Source: an uncultured Clostridia bacterium
GTDB lineage: Bacteria > Bacillota > Clostridia > TANB77 > CAG-508
Assembly (NCBI GenBank): GCA_934177795.1
Contig: CAKPPS010000037.1
Span: 1-9,314 of the forward strand
Direction: 5' to 3'
Length of the DNA: 9,314 nucleotides
Under the pieces are notes generated by a model. That model was given only the letters and a program-made list of their open reading frames with translations. It did no database searches and was not told the DNA's origin. The translations under genes and the position numbers were made by a program. Shown here piece by piece: positions 6,832 through 9,314 of the stretch (positions within the stretch are counted from its first letter, which is position 1; every line of letters begins with the position of its first letter).

Positions 6832-6867
6832 ATAGTTACATGTATTATTAATTAAGGAGAGAAAAAT

Positions 6868-9314
6868 ATGAATAGCAAAAATTTTGTTAAAAGTATAATA
6901 GGTATTATATCAATAATTTTAATAACAATGGTGCCATCATTAGTAAGTGCAGCAACATTGTCACCATCATTATATTTTGGAATAACTGAGTTAAGAGAAG
7001 ATGGGAACAGTAAAATTGGATATTCTATAGGTGATCCATCTGTAAATGGTACAGATATAGCTAATGCTTCTAAAATTTGGAATATTGTAAAATATAGTAG
7101 TGCAACATCAAAAGATCCAACAGAAGCAAATGTATATTGCGTAAAAGCTGGAGTGGGATTTGCTACAGAAAGTGGAACAAATGAAATTCAGGAATATGAT
7201 TTAAAATTTGATATGTACACTGAGAGAACAACAATTGCAAGCAAAAATGATGTATTAAAAAATCTAGTAAATGGTGGACATTATAATGAATTATTAGCAG
7301 CAGCAGATTTGTTATATATACCAGGAACATCAACAGAGGCAGAAAGAGCTAACTTGTTAACAGCAGCAGGAATAGATCAAGAAGAATATAAGGATGAAAA
7401 AGAATATCAAATTACTGATAATGAAATAGAAGCTGTTCAACAAGCAGCATTATGGTATTTTACAAACTATGGAGAAGATAACGGAAAATATGATCAAACA
7501 GATAAAAATGGTTCATGGTTATATTATACAACTGATGGAACTACTTATGAAAGCTTAAAAACATATAATCCAACATCTCAACCATTAAATCAAAGTGCTG
7601 GGGTATATAGACAACAACAGGCAGGATTGTTATATGAATATCTAATAAAAACAGCAAAAGCTAATGCAAGTAAATATACAGATAGTAACGCAAATTATAA
7701 AAATAAATTAACTTTATATGCTTCTTCAAAAAATGGAGCAGCACAACCATTAATGGATGTAGAAAAAAATCCAAAAGAATTTGATTTAGCATTAAGAAAA
7801 TACATAACAAAAGTAGATGGAAAAGAAGTTGCAGATACTAGAGTACCAAACATAGATGAAGCAACATTAAAAACAGGAACAACAGCAACATACAAACATA
7901 GAAAAGATCCTGTAAAAGTAAAAAAGGGCAGTATTGTAACATATAATTTAACAATATATAATGAAGGAGAAATAGCAGGAAGAGCAACAAAAATAGTAGA
8001 CCAATTGCCAACAGGATTAAAATATTCAAAGGTAAATACACAAGGATATGAAGCAAATTATGATGAAACAACAAATAAATTAACTTTAACAAAAACAGGA
8101 ACAAATAATTTAGCAGCATATAAAGAAGGAAGTTTAGATTCAGAAACAATAGAGATAGAATGTATAGTAGAAGCTTCTGAAAATAAAAAAGTATTAACAA
8201 ATGTAGCATGGATAGCAGAAGAAGTAGATGAAACTGGAACAACAATAACAAAAGATAGAGATTCAGAACCAGGAAAAAATCCATCAGTAAATAAAGATAA
8301 TATGGAAAATTATAAAGGAAATAATGACAATAAAGATGATTTAACAGATAAAGATTATTTCTATAAAGGTGAAGAAGATGACGACGACTTTGAAAAATTA
8401 ATCATAGAAAATGGTAATTTTGATTTAAAATTAATAAAAAGAATAACAGAAGTTAATGGAAAAGCAGTTAAAGAAAGACTTCTTGGAGTAGATGTTACAA
8501 AATTAGCAGCTGGAACAGCAACAACAGCTGATTATAAAATGTCAAAAGATCCTGTGACTGTATCACAAGGAGATTTAGTAAAATATACATTTAGAGTATA
8601 TAATGAAGGAAATATAGATGGATATGCACAAGAATTGACAGAAGATATACCAGAAGGTTTAGAATTCTTAGGTTCAACTATTGATGCAAATATGAATGAA
8701 AGAACAGATAAAGATGAATTAGCAGCAGTAAATTATAATGCATCAATGGGATGGAAATATAAAAATGGAGATACAAGCAAAATAACAACAGATTATTTAG
8801 CAAAGGGAAAAGGTGAAGAAATAAAGACACCAGGAGCTAACTTAATAAAAGCATTTGATGCAGAAAAATCTTATTCAGATACAACAGATAATAAAAATCC
8901 TGATTATAAAGAAATATCAGTAATATTTAAAATAAAAGCAGCTAATTCAACGACAGGAATAATAAGAAATGAAGCAGCAATAACAAATGATGCAGATGGT
9001 GATGGAAATGCAGTAACAGATAGAGATTCAACACCAGAAGACTGGAAAAAAGAAAATGACAACAAATATTATGATGATGACAAAAAATGGCCAACTTATA
9101 AAGAAGATGATGAAGACTATGATAATATTATTTTAAAAGAATTTGATTTAGCATTAAGAAAATTCATAACAAAAGTAGATAATAAAAATGTAACAACAAG
9201 AGTACCAGAAGTAAAATATGATAAAGCAAATAATAAGATAAGTTATGAACATACAAAAGAGCCAGTGGGAGTATCAACAGGAAATGTAGTAGAATATACA
9301 ATAAGAGTATATAA
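6868..9314 (+). CDS. Large surface adhesin with thioester domain and DUF11-like repeats (3' end outside the window)
   Basis: The frame is open for 815 codons from ATG 6868 to the window edge, so the C-terminus is missing. Residues 1-28 are a signal peptide ending VSA. Residues about 30-295 resemble a thioester (TQXA) domain: VYC with C91, and Q192 in QQAALWYFTN, matching TQxA(I/L)W with Q for T. In this family the Cys and Gln side chains form a reactive thioester that can bind host proteins covalently. DUF11-like repeats start at F305, F518 and F759 (FDLALRK or FDLKLIK), each with a (D/E)PV-x-V-x2-G then V-x-Y core and, in the two complete ones, a TNVA or RNEA end. Acidic linkers with DRDS(E/T)P separate them. 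The protein is probably exported and wall-attached, but an LPXTG signal could only lie beyond the edge. The ribosome site AAGGAG fixes the start. The domain calls rest on motifs read by eye. Confidence 0.85.
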   Translation, partial: MNSKNFVKSIIGIISIILITMVPSLVSAATLSPSLYFGITELREDGNSKIGYSIGDPSVNGTDIANASKIWNIVKYSSATSKDPTEANVYCVKAGVGFATESGTNEIQEYDLKFDMYTERTTIASKNDVLKNLVNGGHYNELLAAADLLYIPGTSTEAERANLLTAAGIDQEEYKDEKEYQITDNEIEAVQQAALWYFTNYGEDNGKYDQTDKNGSWLYYTTDGTTYESLKTYNPTSQPLNQSAGVYRQQQAGLLYEYLIKTAKANASKYTDSNANYKNKLTLYASSKNGAAQPLMDVEKNPKEFDLALRKYITKVDGKEVADTRVPNIDEATLKTGTTATYKHRKDPVKVKKGSIVTYNLTIYNEGEIAGRATKIVDQLPTGLKYSKVNTQGYEANYDETTNKLTLTKTGTNNLAAYKEGSLDSETIEIECIVEASENKKVLTNVAWIAEEVDETGTTITKDRDSEPGKNPSVNKDNMENYKGNNDNKDDLTDKDYFYKGEEDDDDFEKLIIENGNFDLKLIKRITEVNGKAVKERLLGVDVTKLAAGTATTADYKMSKDPVTVSQGDLVKYTFRVYNEGNIDGYAQELTEDIPEGLEFLGSTIDANMNERTDKDELAAVNYNASMGWKYKNGDTSKITTDYLAKGKGEEIKTPGANLIKAFDAEKSYSDTTDNKNPDYKEISVIFKIKAANSTTGIIRNEAAITNDADGDGNAVTDRDSTPEDWKKENDNKYYDDDKKWPTYKEDDEDYDNIILKEFDLALRKFITKVDNKNVTTRVPEVKYDKANNKISYEHTKEPVGVSTGNVVEYTIRVY
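7774..7818 (+). repeat. 45-base direct repeat inside the adhesin gene, copy 1
   Basis: This stretch encodes the start of the first DUF11-like repeat (KEFDLALRKYITKVD). It differs from 9136-9180 at one base only (tac for ttc). Such identity within codons, where synonymous change would be free, suggests recent copying or conversion between repeats. Confidence 0.85.
9136..9180 (+). repeat. 45-base direct repeat inside the adhesin gene, copy 2
   Basis: This is the second copy of 7774-7818 at the start of the third DUF11-like repeat (KEFDLALRKFITKVD). The repeat between them (from 8419) has a clearly diverged equivalent, so identity is between alternate units, not neighbours. Confidence 0.85.

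Noticed and set aside
6707..6867. Known riboswitch in the adhesin leader (c-di-GMP, c-di-AMP, ZTP, guanidine classes considered)
   Set aside because: Short similarities such as ATGACTGG were seen, but none of the conserved cores of these classes is present.
7695..8284. Two minus-strand open frames (66 and 148 residues) opposite the adhesin gene
   Set aside because: The Leu/Phe-rich composition is the mirror of Lys/Glu/Asn-rich codons on the plus strand, and the adhesin frame is clearly the coding one.

Overview
This window is strongly A+T-rich, with standard-code genes, clear Shine-Dalgarno sequences, sigma-A type promoters (TTGACx, 16-17 nt, TATAAT-like) and secreted proteins with lysine-rich signal peptides. 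This points to a low-GC Gram-positive bacterium of the Clostridia type. The repetitive surface protein with FDLALRK repeat starts suggests an uncultured, possibly gut-associated lineage, but that last step is inference from general familiarity with such proteins.

Layout, left to right. Positions 1-105 are non-coding and may hold the 5' region of a divergent gene that starts just outside the window. Positions 106-3662 are a tandem duplication of one complete expression unit: promoter, ribosome site, secreted protein gene and hairpin terminator. The two secreted proteins (545 and 549 residues) have identical signal peptides and essentially identical C-terminal halves, but an N-terminal domain that has diverged. 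Then come plsX (3765-4790) and acpP (4934-5176), two core fatty-acid and phospholipid synthesis genes; acpP has its own promoter. A hairpin terminator that could work in both directions separates acpP from a convergent D-alanyl-D-alanine carboxypeptidase gene (5297-6550, minus strand). The 317-base gap 6551-6867 contains a 135-base segment bounded by 13-bp perfect inverted repeats, with a promoter inside it, and a second promoter nearer the next gene. From 6868 to the window edge runs an incomplete gene for a large surface protein: a signal peptide, a probable thioester (TQXA-type) adhesin domain, then at least three DUF11-like repeats.

How the genes fit together. PlsX and ACP serve membrane lipid synthesis, and the carboxypeptidase trims peptidoglycan. 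The flanking genes are secreted or surface-exposed, so the window is a housekeeping envelope block between accessory cell-surface genes. The most interesting items are the mosaic duplication with its conserved Cys/Cys/His/His motif, the thioester adhesin, and the inverted-repeat-bounded segment upstream of it. No mobile-element gene, CRISPR array, tRNA or rRNA was seen.
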